A stretch of DNA of 64,000 nucleotides. It comes from Spironucleus salmonicida (taxonomy: Eukaryota; Fornicata; Diplomonadida; Hexamitidae). Shown in pieces: positions 22,617-34,542 of the stretch. Position numbers and translations under genes: made by a program. The stretch spans positions 448,001 through 512,000 of the forward strand of contig CM035316.1 in assembly GCA_000497125.2 (NCBI GenBank). The letters are read 5' to 3'. The notes beneath the pieces were generated by a model. The model was not told where the DNA came from. It worked only from the letters and a program-made list of their open reading frames with translations, and ran no database searches. The first letter of the stretch is position 1, and each line of letters begins with the position of its first letter.

Positions 22617-25439
22617 ATGTTCAAAATTGATATTGATGGGAGCGTCAAATTCTCACCAAATAATGAAACATTTATTGTTGCAGAACACGGGACTATGAAT
22701 GAGGATTTTGTAGTAACGTCAAGTGTAGAGTTATTCAAAATAGAATTAGAGTAAATATCTAAAGTCAAGTTAATTAGTATTCCTGGTTCACTAAAGTTTA
22801 TAGACTGGTCTGATAATGATTCTGTAGCACTTGCTGCAGAGAATGGCTAAATATTTTTTACAGATTCTACCTTATCTACTTAGCATTAAGTTGAAGTTTG
22901 TGATGGTGAAATTACAGCAATTTCATATTCCTAACCCCATCCTCAAACGCTACTTGGTATTGGTACCTAGAAGGGAGAAGTTCTATTTTTCGAAGGTGAC
23001 AAATTACTATATTCAACTAAGAATAAATCTGGTGAAAATCCACACAGATCCGAAATTACGTCAATTTCCTGGAATACAAGAGTACCTCGTGTTTGTGTTT
23101 CCAGTGATTAAGGTGGAAATATAATCGTTTGGGATTAGAAGAAAAAGGGAGCAATAGGCAATTTCTAAACAAACCAGAATATTATTTGGGCTGGGTTTAG
23201 TACCGTAGTAGCCACATGTGTTGTATGCGTATCAGTTTAGCGTTAGATTATTTTATGGGATATGAGAGTTAAAGGTGATGCTAATTGTGTTTATTAAATT
23301 TAATGTTAAAAATAAATTATTAAAGTAGATTTTTTAGAGGGTTATGAAGATAATTTATCGATTAAATATGTTGATGGATCATAAGCTGTGTTTAAAATTA
23401 CAAATGGTGAGAAAATAGAGTTATTAGGAGAGTTGTAGTCTGGTGCTACAGAAATGTCTCTTTTTTATCCCAATATAGGTGCACTTATTAAGCCTTAAGA
23501 AATAGTTATTAAATTTATTTTCTAACATGCTAAAGATTTGAAGCCAGTTGTGTATAACCCTTTTATTTTAACTGAATTGCCTGAGGATGAACCTGAAACG
23601 TATGATTTTAATTAATATAGCATTACAGAAGAATAAGGTAATCAGGTGATATATATTAGAGGTTGCCCTAATTTAAAATAATTTAAATATATTAAAGATA
23701 TGTAAGAAATTGTAACACTTGTTTAAGACTGTATAGATTCAAATATAGATTTACCAGATTTATCTTAATATTTTATTAACCATTTATCTAAAAACTAGGA
23801 GGAATTACTAGATCTTTACAAATTACCAGTTCCTAAAACAGAAAGAATAGATATTAAGCAAGTAGCAAAAGTGAAAAATGCAAAATCAGACCTAGATTTT
23901 TTTAACGAAGATGAAGCTAATAATTCATCAACACCAATTAATGATTTAGATGAACATAAATATTGTTAATAAGTTTTAGACTTCTTATATAATGGTGATA
24001 TTCGTTCTGCAATTAATTATTTAGCAAACAATAACGAATTATCAACTGCATTTTATCTTGCCCTCTCCTGTAAGATTGATACTTAGGAAATTTAGAATAT
24101 TTTTAGAGAGTAAAATTGCTAGTGGAATAAAGTTTTTAACATTGTCGATATAGTTAAAACTCCAAATAGCTTGGATGTCAATTAGTTTGACACTTAAAAC
24201 TGGTAATAGTATGTAGTTTTAATTGAATAATACGATAATAAGAAACTGTAATCTTTCATCTAGAGAGTTCTTAATGAAAACACTTTATTAACACAATAGT
24301 AATCAATTGACTTGAATATTATAATTAACAACAGATAAACTGCTTATAATCTAATTCAAAACTAACAAGAGTTGAATTTCACATAATCTTTATAATTTGA
24401 TATCATATCACAGTAGAATGGAATAATCGTTGATAGTTCTAAATATTTATAAATTATAGACTTATTGTTGTAATAGAACGAGGCAGGGCTGGCAAGTATA
24501 CTTAAGACTAAACTAAATATTTAAGGCTAAGAATAGGTTAATATTTCTAAACCAGTTTAATAGCAGCGTGATAAACAAATTTAACCTACATTTGCACCAT
24601 CACTTTAATTTATTTAGCCATAATATGGAGAATAACAAAAAATACAACAATCTTCTTAACTTTAATTCCCTTAGCTTTCTAATTCTGTACAACGCATACC
24701 ACCGCCTATACTTCCTCAACAAACTGCATCTTCTTCATTCCCACAATCTTTGTTGCCACCGCCAGCTTAAAATTTTAATCCACCGTAGTAGTAAAATAAT
24801 ATTATTTTTGCAACAGACTTACTATAATAAGATACATTTTAACCTCAAGTATCGACCTTTTAACCATAGTAGACGATAGCACCAACATAAACTTAACTAA
24901 TGCCTCCATAAGTATTCAATCCTTAATAATCTAGTTATTAGTAGCCGACTGGTACTGGCCCATCTTTAAATGCACCTCCACCACCATCAATTACTGGAAT
25001 GCAAAGTGGTTAAATGCTATCAATTCCTACTACTACAGCGCCTAAATATGAATAAAAGTAAACTGCTATATAGTCTATTGACCTTGCTTTTACACCTCAA
25101 ACAAATTTTGATAATATTAATACCAACGGATCTGATTTAGCAGCTAAAATTGTTAGACTATCTCTGTAATTTTAGTAAAAGGAACCACTTTCTTTCAATA
25201 AACATTGGACTAAACTTGCTGACTGTGCAATTTGGGTGAGCGATAACGAACTAAAGCCGTTGCTGAGCGACCTAGCTGTAGGAGTTTTAGGGGCTTATTT
25301 CGATCTACTAGAGCAAGGTAAGGGTGGAGATGCTTAGAAAGTAATTTAGAGCATGCTTAGAGACCATTCGAGAGATTACGAGGAGTCAATTAGTAGGTGG
25401 GCAGGAGCTTTCAGGTTCATGAGTAATGCGTTCAAGTGA
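22617..25439 (+). CDS. SEC31: COPII coat subunit SEC31
   Basis: The protein has 940 residues. SEC31 pairs with SEC13 to form the outer cage of COPII vesicles leaving the ER. Seen: an N-terminal WD-type propeller (about residues 1-330) with PHPQTLLGIGTQKGEVLFF, HRSEITSISWNTRVPRV and QGGNIIVWDQ; an alpha-solenoid part (about 430-650) with FLYNGDIRSAINYLANNN and STAFYLALSC; a long Pro/Gln-rich linker (about 660-840, PPPILPQQTASSS, PPPPSITGMQSGQML); and a C-terminal helical domain (LADCAIWVSDNELKPLLSDL). Domain order matches the family. The protein is somewhat shorter than animal SEC31. The start at 22,617 leaves the first propeller strand slightly short of usual, so an upstream exon is possible. 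Confidence 0.82.
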
Positions 25440-25473
25440 TGGAATATTTAGAGTTATTATACAAAATACTCAT

Positions 25474-28400
25474 TCAGATATCGCCCATAACTTAATTAAG
25501 GGCACTAACAGTTCCGCTTACAACTGCTAGACATGCATCAGGGGCTTTCTCACCTAAGCTAGAAATTGCCAACTGTATTATTTTCTAGAAACCATCAACG
25601 GCACTAGCAATATCGTACACTAGAATATCCGCTTTCACTATTTCTACAGCGGACTTAAGCTTTTATAGTTAAACATTCGACATATAACGTTAAATTTTAA
25701 ACAGCGATGCCTATATTTTCGAGAAAACTAAAGCACAAGATTTATTCATACGTAGAATATCGTTAGACACTATCTATTCTAAGTTAAATGGTGTGATTTA
25801 AGCAAATCTCGACAGTTAAAATTATGTAAACAAATGAATAAATGACTCAACGGTGAAAACTTCTTTCTTTCTAAAAGCAAAGAATACTTCTGATATAGTA
25901 AAATTCTTAAGTTTGATATCAGAAACAGATAAAAATTCTCTAAATTATGCTTCTTTTAATTAAGTGCCAAAATTTCTAAAGATTTAGATTAATGCTTAAA
26001 ATGAGGATTTTCTAAACGAACCATATGCAAAAAGTAACAATGAAGAAAATAATGCAAAATCAACATATTTGTCGTTGTTTTAGATATAAGATATTGCAAT
26101 CAGAGATGAATAAAAAGATTATGATCGTTATACAGAGAAAGATGGAACTAATAAAGATATGACCTTCGGGACTTGATCGATCAATACAGGATCCTATGAT
26201 AAATTATTAACTAAATCAAAGTAAATTTCTTAATAGTCATCTTGTAAGTCATCAAAAAATAATCTAGCAAAAATATATATTTTTTGATTATGATATTAAT
26301 AATAGCATAAATTTGCGATCATATTCCATACCAATGATAATGCAAGTGATTTAACACCGTATTTTTATAATGCCCAATGTAATGTATATAATCCAATTGA
26401 CATGGCTTATTTCGATTATATTTATCCTGGAACGACTTCAAAATTACCTTCTTAAACATTAACTACATCACTTTATTGCGCAATTTATGAAATCTGAGAT
26501 ATCGAAGTATTAAGTCTATCTTTAATTATCTAATCAACTAATTTATTAATCCATAATTCTGTTTTAAGTTGAACTTATGACATTGGAATCACAATAAACT
26601 GTTAATCTTTCAGATTAATAAATTAGATCTTTTATAAGTCCTATAATGCCAAAAATAATTTAGGAGTTATAGATAGTACGGAACACGCTGACAGTCTAAC
26701 AAAGCCTACAGACTATCCTATTTTTGGTAAAAGACTCTATACTTATCGTAATTTATCTTCCTCGTCTAAGTAACATTATTATTTTGAATTATGAATATTT
26801 ATTTCATTAATGAATAATTGTTTAGTACAATCTTAAAGCTAAGCGTTGATAAGTTCTGATTACTCAATATAAGAAATAATACAAGGAGCAAATAAACTCG
26901 TTTTTACTTCCTATTCTAATGGTAAATACTTATAGTATAGTCTATCTATTGGGTGCTATAACACAAATTATTCAATAAATGGTTGAGCTAACATATCATT
27001 GAAACTTGGGGAGCCAAAAGCACCATGATAAGGATGTAATTTCAAGAATGCTTATGTTATTTATTTTTTAGATACTTTCCTTATCTACATCCCATCTAAT
27101 AAGTTCTAATCATCTATACTAACCTAGATAGAATCATTGTAGGATATTTTACTAATTGTCTCTTGTTTGAGGGCTTTGCTAGATTTTTTAGATACTTATG
27201 CAACTTTTTGTGATAATTGTTAATTAAAATTATCCAAAAATTTTTACTAAACAATTTCATTTGCTATAGCTTGATTTTTATTTTATTATACTTTTTGTTA
27301 ATCTAAAGGCACACACTATTCTATTATTTATTATCTTATATTCACATTTCCAAGTTAATTGTTAACATATAGTGTTTAACTATCTAAATTACTTTCAGAT
27401 ATTTACACTTATTATTCTAATGAATCTTTAAGAAGTTACTTCATATCCTTAAAAATAATCATATCAGTAACTGAATCATTTACATTTACGTCTGTTTATG
27501 TAAATTAATCAATTAAATCCGTTTCTAACACTGTACTTTTATGCCCTAATGATGAGTCTACATGTAAGCTTGATGGTTGATTAATAAATTCTACAATTTT
27601 AACATTTTCTCTACTAGACTTTCGTTACTCGGATTCTTATATCGCTATTTTTTAATTATTAGCTGCTAGTAAATCTAATGACGATTTTTTGTTCTACCAA
27701 TATTTTTCACAATCTATCTACTAAATAATTCCTTAAGAATCCTTAAAAAATTAATTATTTTTTAATAAATATGATTTTAACAGTTCAACATTCGATTAAT
27801 CTAGTTATGAGATTATATCTAATTCATCTAAAAATTTTTATTAAAGCTCTTCTGCGGACATTTATTTACGTTCTTAGCTAGCTTTCTATAAATATGAGTC
27901 ATATTACTTTTAGTAAACCTAAAAATCTTTATCATTCATTTTGGATTTTTTCTTTATATGCGTGGGGAATGCATATGAGTCATTATGATAATTAATCATC
28001 TGTTAATGACTTTCTGAATTTTCTTAAATAGTTGATGTAATACGAGACTTTGTAACCCTAGATGAAGTCCTAACTATCTTTTTCATAGGCTGATTTTCTA
28101 CTACATTGTCTATATGTACTTATGCATTTACTGAAACCATGGATATCCTAAACTCATCGGTATTGTGTCTTACAAGAGGAGAGTCTTATCTATCCTTATT
28201 AACATCCTCCAATGATTCCTCCAAGGTGGTTATAATTTTTGAATCATTAAAAGTTTGGCTCAGATTTTCAGTCGTCACACCAACATTCGTAGAATCTTCC
28301 ATATTAGCTTAATTGGTAGTAGTGATATTATTATGAATGGAATGGTTTGCATTTTCTATCTGCTAAGCATTTTAACTTGATTCAAAATGATTTACTTCTG

Positions 28401-30663
28401 GCTAATTTATGCTAAAATATGGAGGCTTACTAGGAAATTCAGCCCTTTAACCATCAATATCACCAAACATTTGCTAGTGCTTTTCGTTGGTAATATTTGA
28501 AAATACCAATGAATTCTTTTTAGATGTGTCATTTTTAACTTAGTCTAAGAATAACAGTAGTTTCTCTCTAATTTATTCTCTTTACTCTTCATATATAATT
28601 ATATTGTCTGAATCTTCGTCAGAATCTAATAAATTATCATTTTCATATTTAAAAGTATTATAGAATTCTTTAAATTCTTTTTTATTTTATAAATGATCCT
28701 TATGTTTAAACATTGTATTTATTACGTCTTCTCTTAAATCTTATTGATCATTAACTGGAAGATATTTAATAATTTTGTTTAAAATCTTTAGGAAGTCTTA
28801 ATTAATTGTAAGTACATCGTGTGCTTAGTTAGGAAGTTTAACTAATATATCACTACCCAACTGAGCACTTTAATCTAAAGGTCTAGGGTTGAGGTCTATA
28901 TTACAAGTTTTTATAACTTAAGAAAATTAACAACCTAATGCCGTAATAACATTCTTAACCTTTTTATGCGAGGTTTTTTCGTTCATGTTGGCTAACTAAT
29001 CAGCTATTTTTTACCTATTTTTTCTGGTACTTACTGGTTTTGGGTCTTATTTAAACTAGTTAATACTTTCAAACTAATTAATCTAATTTTCTATTGGAAG
29101 CTGGATAAATTTTTAGTCTGGTTTTGTCTCCTGTAGTTCTTTTCTAGGACTTTTTACTTATTACTTTTCAATTTACTATGATTATTTTAAATTTTCCTAT
29201 TAAAGTTTTTCTTTAACTGATAATTACTATATTTTTGGTAATCTAGGAGTTTTGTTTAAATTAGACTTCGATTATTTATTTATAAATTTTGTCATAACTA
29301 ATGGCTTTTAAACATTTTGAAAGTTAGCTTATACTGATTTAGAAACTGTATCAATATAAAGTTGAATATAATCATTGTGGAAATAATCCTAAATTTATGT
29401 ACCAAGATCAGCATTTTTTAAATTAGTTAATATAAATTTTAGATTAAATAAACTTTATCTATCTATTCCAAAATCTGATAGAAGTTTATTTTCAAATTAT
29501 GGATCAGAAATAGTTACTAATGCTCCTATACCATTCTAAATACACATAGAATATTACAAATCATTATCAACATTTTCCATTTTTACACCCTCCAGATTTG
29601 CCGTTGTAGAAAGGAGTCTATTATTTAATTTATCTATTTCCATCTAATGAGCTTCAATTGTATCCCTTAGCTATTTGCCCATCCTATCTATTTATTAACC
29701 TTATTTTTCAATAGTATGTTACTCTTTAGATAAAGCAGCAATAAGATCGTCTTTATCATCTCGATACTGTTTTATTATTTGATTTTAGTTAATCAGCACT
29801 TGTTAACTCTCATTAAGCTATTTTCTCATTTTTTATAGGACCAATTATTATCGTTTAAATCTCTCCTGGAATTCAATTTTCTCATCCTGTTTATCTCTAA
29901 GCTCTTTAACATTTAACAAATTTTACTTTTATAATACATCCTTTTCTTATTTGAAATACGAATTTTCATTTTATAATTTTATAAATGCCAGTTACAGTTA
30001 ATTTGCCCGCTCTGTCGAAGCTTTATAATGTCCTTATAATTACTCATATTTACCTTGTAATAGTAATATCTCATTACTTAAATTTTAATTATTTTTTATT
30101 TCTAATTATAGCTTTTGATCTAATATTTAATTTGCATGTTACTATGCATTTTAAATTGATGTTTTTCGGACTGCTTTCTATAAAATAATATTTTTTATCT
30201 TTGTTAGCATTTCTTTGATTTAATTATTAGGTACCTCTTCAACAACGGTATCGAAGGCAGTGCTAAAAATCTCCATATCATCTAAATTTTCGTTATTATC
30301 AAAGATATTTTAGTTAACTATATTCTTTTCTTATATTTACTCCATTTATAAACTTTCTACCTAATCGGGTTCTAAAAACTCATCTTAATTATCCAAAATC
30401 TTTTTCAAGGTCGCATCTAACTCCATTAATGATAATTTATTATCTTTAGGTTCAGATTATGTAACATCAAGCGTTCTAGTAAAAATCTTAGCAGCACTTT
30501 TAACTTGTTATGATCCGGCGGTCCATACATCATTTCTGGCTCTTTCAGAAAACATACTAGATCCATTCTTATCGTATTAGACAAATAGTTCATTAATATT
30601 TTAATCTACTTTAAATTTTGTAAGGTGTGAAAGTTGAGATTTAGGAATATTTTTTGGTGGCAT
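25474..30663 (-). CDS. Giant Gln-rich coiled-coil protein
   Basis: The protein has 1,729 residues in a single table-6 frame from ATG (30,663) to TGA (25,474). In order: an N-terminal 130 residues (MPPKNIPKSQLSHLTKF); a strong coiled coil at about 200-400 (EIKNNQNLSNEILLLQGKYEQL; KQLRDTIEAHQMEIDKLNNR); a conserved-looking domain beginning NGIGALVTISDPQFENKLL; a disordered, Ser/Asn/Gln-rich acidic middle (about 500-1,150); and a folded C-terminal third starting near HPYHGAFGSPSFNDMLAQPF and ending EKAPDACLAVVSGTVSALNQ. There is no membrane segment. The architecture suggests a cytoskeletal or ciliary scaffold, but no diagnostic domain is recognised. Short apparent plus-strand frames inside it are shadows. 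Confidence 0.72.
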
Positions 30664-30728
30664 TTTGTAACTAAATAAAATATCACCACATAATAATCGC
30701 AATATATAGTATTTAATAAAAAGCACAA

Positions 30729-31358
30729 TCATTATAATTTTTTAGGCAGTTTCGGTGGCTTGACTAGATCAACCACATCCTACTGCAACACCGCTTCACC
30801 AACAGGGGACTGAAAACTAAAACTCTCAAAAATTGGTCGTTAAACGCTCCATGCAACCTATGGCGTATCTCTAGTTCGCAGAGCACTGAAAATCTTCGTT
30901 GGTGGTAAAGGGAGTGGTGTCCGTTCGTGATGCGAGAACGAATCCGAAATCTCTTCTCTATTATATACTATACGTAAAAAACTGATAGGTAAATAACTCT
31001 GAATTGGTTCCATTTCGGAATTATTAAAATCAATCATATTATACGGTAGTTATTATTATTTTACATCCTGCTAATTTAGTTACAATTCAATAGGCTGAAT
31101 CTCATAATTCGTTTATTTTGGACGAATTGGTCGATTTATGGAAACACCTGAATAGCTGTCTTATGCCTCATTGATTTCAAACTAATTAGGGCAAATTACT
31201 GCCTGCCATGCATCCTTATTCTGTAGTTTTGCAGTTCCATGAAGAGGCTTGATATCGTATACCCAAAGCGGCTTTGTAAGCCGGTAAACGGGGACAAATG
31301 GTCCCCACTGACTGATCTACTTTTGGTTTTACATCAGAAAGGGTATTTTAACATGCAT
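30729..31358 (-). CDS. Uncharacterised 209-residue Pro-rich protein
   Basis: This continuous frame runs from ATG (31,358) to TGA (30,729). Its N-terminal half is rich in Trp, Pro and aromatic residues (QWGPFVPVYRLTKPLWVYD; KDAWQAVICPNQFEINE). The middle is Gln-rich, and the C-terminal half contains RTPLPLPPTKIFSALRTRD and ends in the basic VKPPKLPKKLQ. No membrane segments are present. It reads like a small structural or axonemal-type protein with extended segments, but no family is recognised. It is 42 bp from the next minus-strand gene. Confidence 0.6.
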
Positions 31359-31400
31359 TGGAAGGGAAATTTTTATTATTAATCATACATATTATTATAT

Positions 31401-32654
31401 TCACCACAACAAATCATCATCTTCAAATTAGCCTAAACAGTATTTTTTAGCAAATTCGTAGACGACTGGCTGCCCCAGGTTCTATAGAAATATTTCTTAT
31501 AACGCTAGATCCAACTCGGTGATGTCGCTCCCTAACTCTATTTAGCTGTCTGTAAACTTGCATAAAACAACCACACCGTTTTGAGATATTTTTGCTCCAC
31601 GAAACTGCTCAAGAAACTAAAGACCGAAATGCTCAGAAAAAACTTAGCTAAAACGTGTTAAAACAAGCAAACTATGTGTCCAAACTGAATGATTAGACGA
31701 TTTTGATAGTGCAATAATTTAATTTAAAATTAATTTTTCATTTCTTAATAAGTTTTCATCGAACATAAGAATTCTGCGTAATAGTTTCAATGCTGAAAGA
31801 ATTGTTTTTACATCTGAAAATAAAGCATCTAGAACAAGAGATGAAATGTCGAAAATTTAAAACTACTGTATACAGTTTTCGAGAAACATAACGCTACCGC
31901 TAAGCAGTGCCTCTAATAGTGTAAGTATACTGCGCTTCTGGTCTGTTTAAATTAAAATTCCTAGATTTTCTATTATAAAATCACGTGAAAAAGAGCTTGC
32001 AACAGCCAAAGATGTCAAATATGCAAAAAATGGTTTCGAAAGAAAATTTTTAGATACAAACTATATGGATTCACTGATCATAAATCCGTCTGGAAGTATG
32101 TCAGTTTCAGCGAGAATCTATGCAATTTCGAGGTGTTTAATTATAAGCTTGGGTGAGAAATTTGGAGTTGAAAGTGAATTTTAAATCATATTCAAAATAG
32201 AAAACTGTGAAATGATTTCCTGTGTATACTCAGTTTATAAGGCAAGGAGGACAGCAAGAAGGGAGAGGTAACTAGTTGTGGAAGAATCTTAATAATTAGA
32301 CTTCATATATCCTATAATATCTATAAATTACTCAGATTACGTGTTTGCTAGGTAAATTGTTAGTGTTCTGTACAAAGTTAATCTAACGGATTAATGAGGG
32401 GATGAAAGATGTGAAATAAGAAGACTAAGAGTTGTTTCTTCGTAAATTTAGGTTTATATTGAGAATTTTTTGATGTTATTAATAGCAAAAATAAGGTATT
32501 CTGGAGAAGGAGATGGATTATATAATGATTGTATATACTCTGTATAGACTTCATCTGAAGAGTGAGGTTATAATTTTATTAAATCTATTTCAGCTTATTC
32601 AGAATCTTCATCTGATTGCTATGGTTATTTTTTAGAGAGGAATACACTTCGCAT
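31401..32654 (-). CDS. Armadillo/HEAT-like helical repeat protein
   Basis: The protein has 417 residues. After an acidic N-terminus (KKQPQQSDEDSEQAEIDLI), the sequence is a run of paired amphipathic helices typical of ARM or HEAT solenoids: SLLISHLSSPHQSVRLTLYRTLTIYL, YLSLLAVLLALQ, FAYLTSLAVASSFSRDFIIEN and LKLLRRILMFDENLLRNEKL. Its C-terminus is acidic (QFEDDDLLW). Such proteins usually act as binding scaffolds. Specific identity is not recognised. It runs in the same direction as the neighbouring MO25 gene, another helical-repeat scaffold. Confidence 0.6.
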
Positions 32655-32794
32655 GAATATTAATGTGATATATTAAATATATATTAATTATTATATGATT
32701 GTTTTTGCCTTAATTTTATAAATAAATTCTTTCAGATGATTTTAGAAGGAAAAATAATCGAAATAAATATAGCATAATAATATAACAGAATAAC

Positions 32795-33760
32795 TCATTT
32801 AACTACATCTTCAAGATGTCTAAGTTCCTGGATTACAACTTATTTCTCATCTTCTAGAGATTCGTTTCCGATACTGAATGTCTCTAAATAATCTAGTAGC
32901 TTCTCTTTGTTTTTGTAAAGAATTTTAACTACCAATGGTGTTTTATCTGGGTTTATGATAAATATCTTAAAGATATCGAAAGCAGCTATTTTAACCTTAT
33001 TTGATTGATCCCTTAATAAACACATAATAACTTTGAGATTATCTTCAGATTGAACATAAAAGATCATAACATCTTGAAATTAAGCATCTAGTAGAATATC
33101 TCCCAATAAGGTGAGACTGAATAGTTTTGTTGCAAAGTTTTAACTTTTTAGAAGTTCTTAGTACCAAATAAAAAAATCCGGTATGTCTAAAATAAATTTG
33201 TTAACATAAATTTTATTTGTTGTAAGTAGGTTTTTAAAAAGCATCATAGCTTCAGAACTAGTTTCAAATATATTACTATTCATAATCGAAAATAATTTAA
33301 CAAACTTATCGCATTTAAGCATATCTAAGAACATTTCAACCACCTCTTGACGCTTGATCAAATCTTTAATAACTTAACCAAAATTTAATGATAATTCTTA
33401 GTTAAGCCCAGTTAGAAGTAAATCGAGAATTTCTGGTCGTGACTATACATATGAAGACAGTGGAGATTTTTAATTTCCGACTAATATATCACCAGTAATA
33501 GCTCTCTTAGAAATATAGTTTATTAACATACATGCATCTTTTCTAGCCTCAAATGATAAGTTTTTGAATTTTTTGGTTAGAATAAGGAGAAGATTGTTAT
33601 TATAAAAATATTGTACTAATTATGTTTATTATTCAGGTGTCATTTAAGCCTAAATTAATTGACCTATTTAACTTAACTATATATCTGGAGATTTTTCATC
33701 ATTAATACACTATATTATGTTAGAAAGCAGCTCTGCGATTGTTTACTTTTTCTTGAACAT
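32795..33760 (-). CDS. MO25: MO25/CAB39 scaffold protein
   Basis: The protein has 321 residues, slightly shorter than the usual 340. MO25 is an ARM-like scaffold that stabilises STE20-family kinases (with the pseudokinase STRAD it activates LKB1 in animals) and is linked to polarity and cytokinesis. Seen: basic start MFKKKQTIAELLSNI; FKNLSFEARKDACMLINYI, matching the family's segment after the first helices; RPEILDLLLTGL; and the very characteristic C-terminal block NLKVIMCLLRDQSNKVKIAAFDIFKIFIINPDKT followed by ILYKNKEKLLDYLETF. This matches the NLK-MMNLLRD...EAFHVFKVFVANPNKT pattern of MO25. Start and stop fit the family. Confidence 0.9.
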
Positions 33761-33879
33761 TAGAAAAAAGGAAAGTTATAATTTACTAATATTATATTAG
33801 ATATAATTTATAAATGATGTAAAATAAAGTATTATTAATATTTATATGTTATTTCTATTTTATATTAATAACTTACAAA

Positions 33880-34530
33880 ATGCACGTTATTCTCAAATAA
33901 AATAATATTAACAAGGACTATTTTGATGATTATTAAGAAAGTATTTAAATCGAATAGTTATATGATTAATAGTAAAATAATAAAAACAAGACCAGCAAAA
34001 TTAATTGTATTACTACTTTTGCATCTTTATCTTAATAAAAATAACGTGAGCCTCCTCATGAATCTGAACTCACTGCAGCAGTTGATGATTTTCTTTAGAT
34101 TAAGCTTGTTACTAGTAAATTAAAATACACTAATACTCCTTTATAAAGACCAATTATATTATGTTAATAATCTCTAAAAAATTCATGGTCTGCGACTAGA
34201 GGCAGATCTATTCCAATTATCAAAAAACAAGAGTCTGATGGGGTAAGAATAGTTTTTCAGGCAATCAAGTCAAACTATACACAGGTTTAAAAACCTATTA
34301 AATTAAAATAAAAGTTTATAGAAATTGATAATACATAAGAGGACTTAGGAGATAATTGTTTGCTTACAAGTCTGTCTCATGATTAAATAGTTACAACAAT
34401 GGATAAAAATTTAAGGTTTGGTATGAATTCTTCATTATCTCCTGAGAAAGCGGTTTAAGTTAGAAATTACAAATTAGTTACGAGGTATAAACCTAAAATA
34501 TTTAAATAGATCAATAACAAACAAAAGTGA
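33880..34530 (+). CDS. Uncharacterised 216-residue basic protein
   Basis: A continuous frame runs from ATG (33,880) to TGA (34,528-34,530). Its N-terminal third is Gln/Asn-rich and probably disordered. The rest is basic, with the short motif-like segments SWSATRGRSIPIIKKQ, VRIVFQAIKSNYTQV and NYKLVTRYKPKIF. No membrane segment, signal peptide or recognised domain is seen. Its stop lies 12 bp from the stop of the convergent protease gene. Confidence 0.55.
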
Positions 34531-34542
34531 GTAATTTATGTT

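Noticed and set aside
25838-26176. A plus-strand open frame without ATG and a short ATG frame at about 25,710.
   Set aside because: They lie antisense within the C-terminal coding region of the 1,729-residue gene, which is continuous in frame from 30,663 to 25,474.
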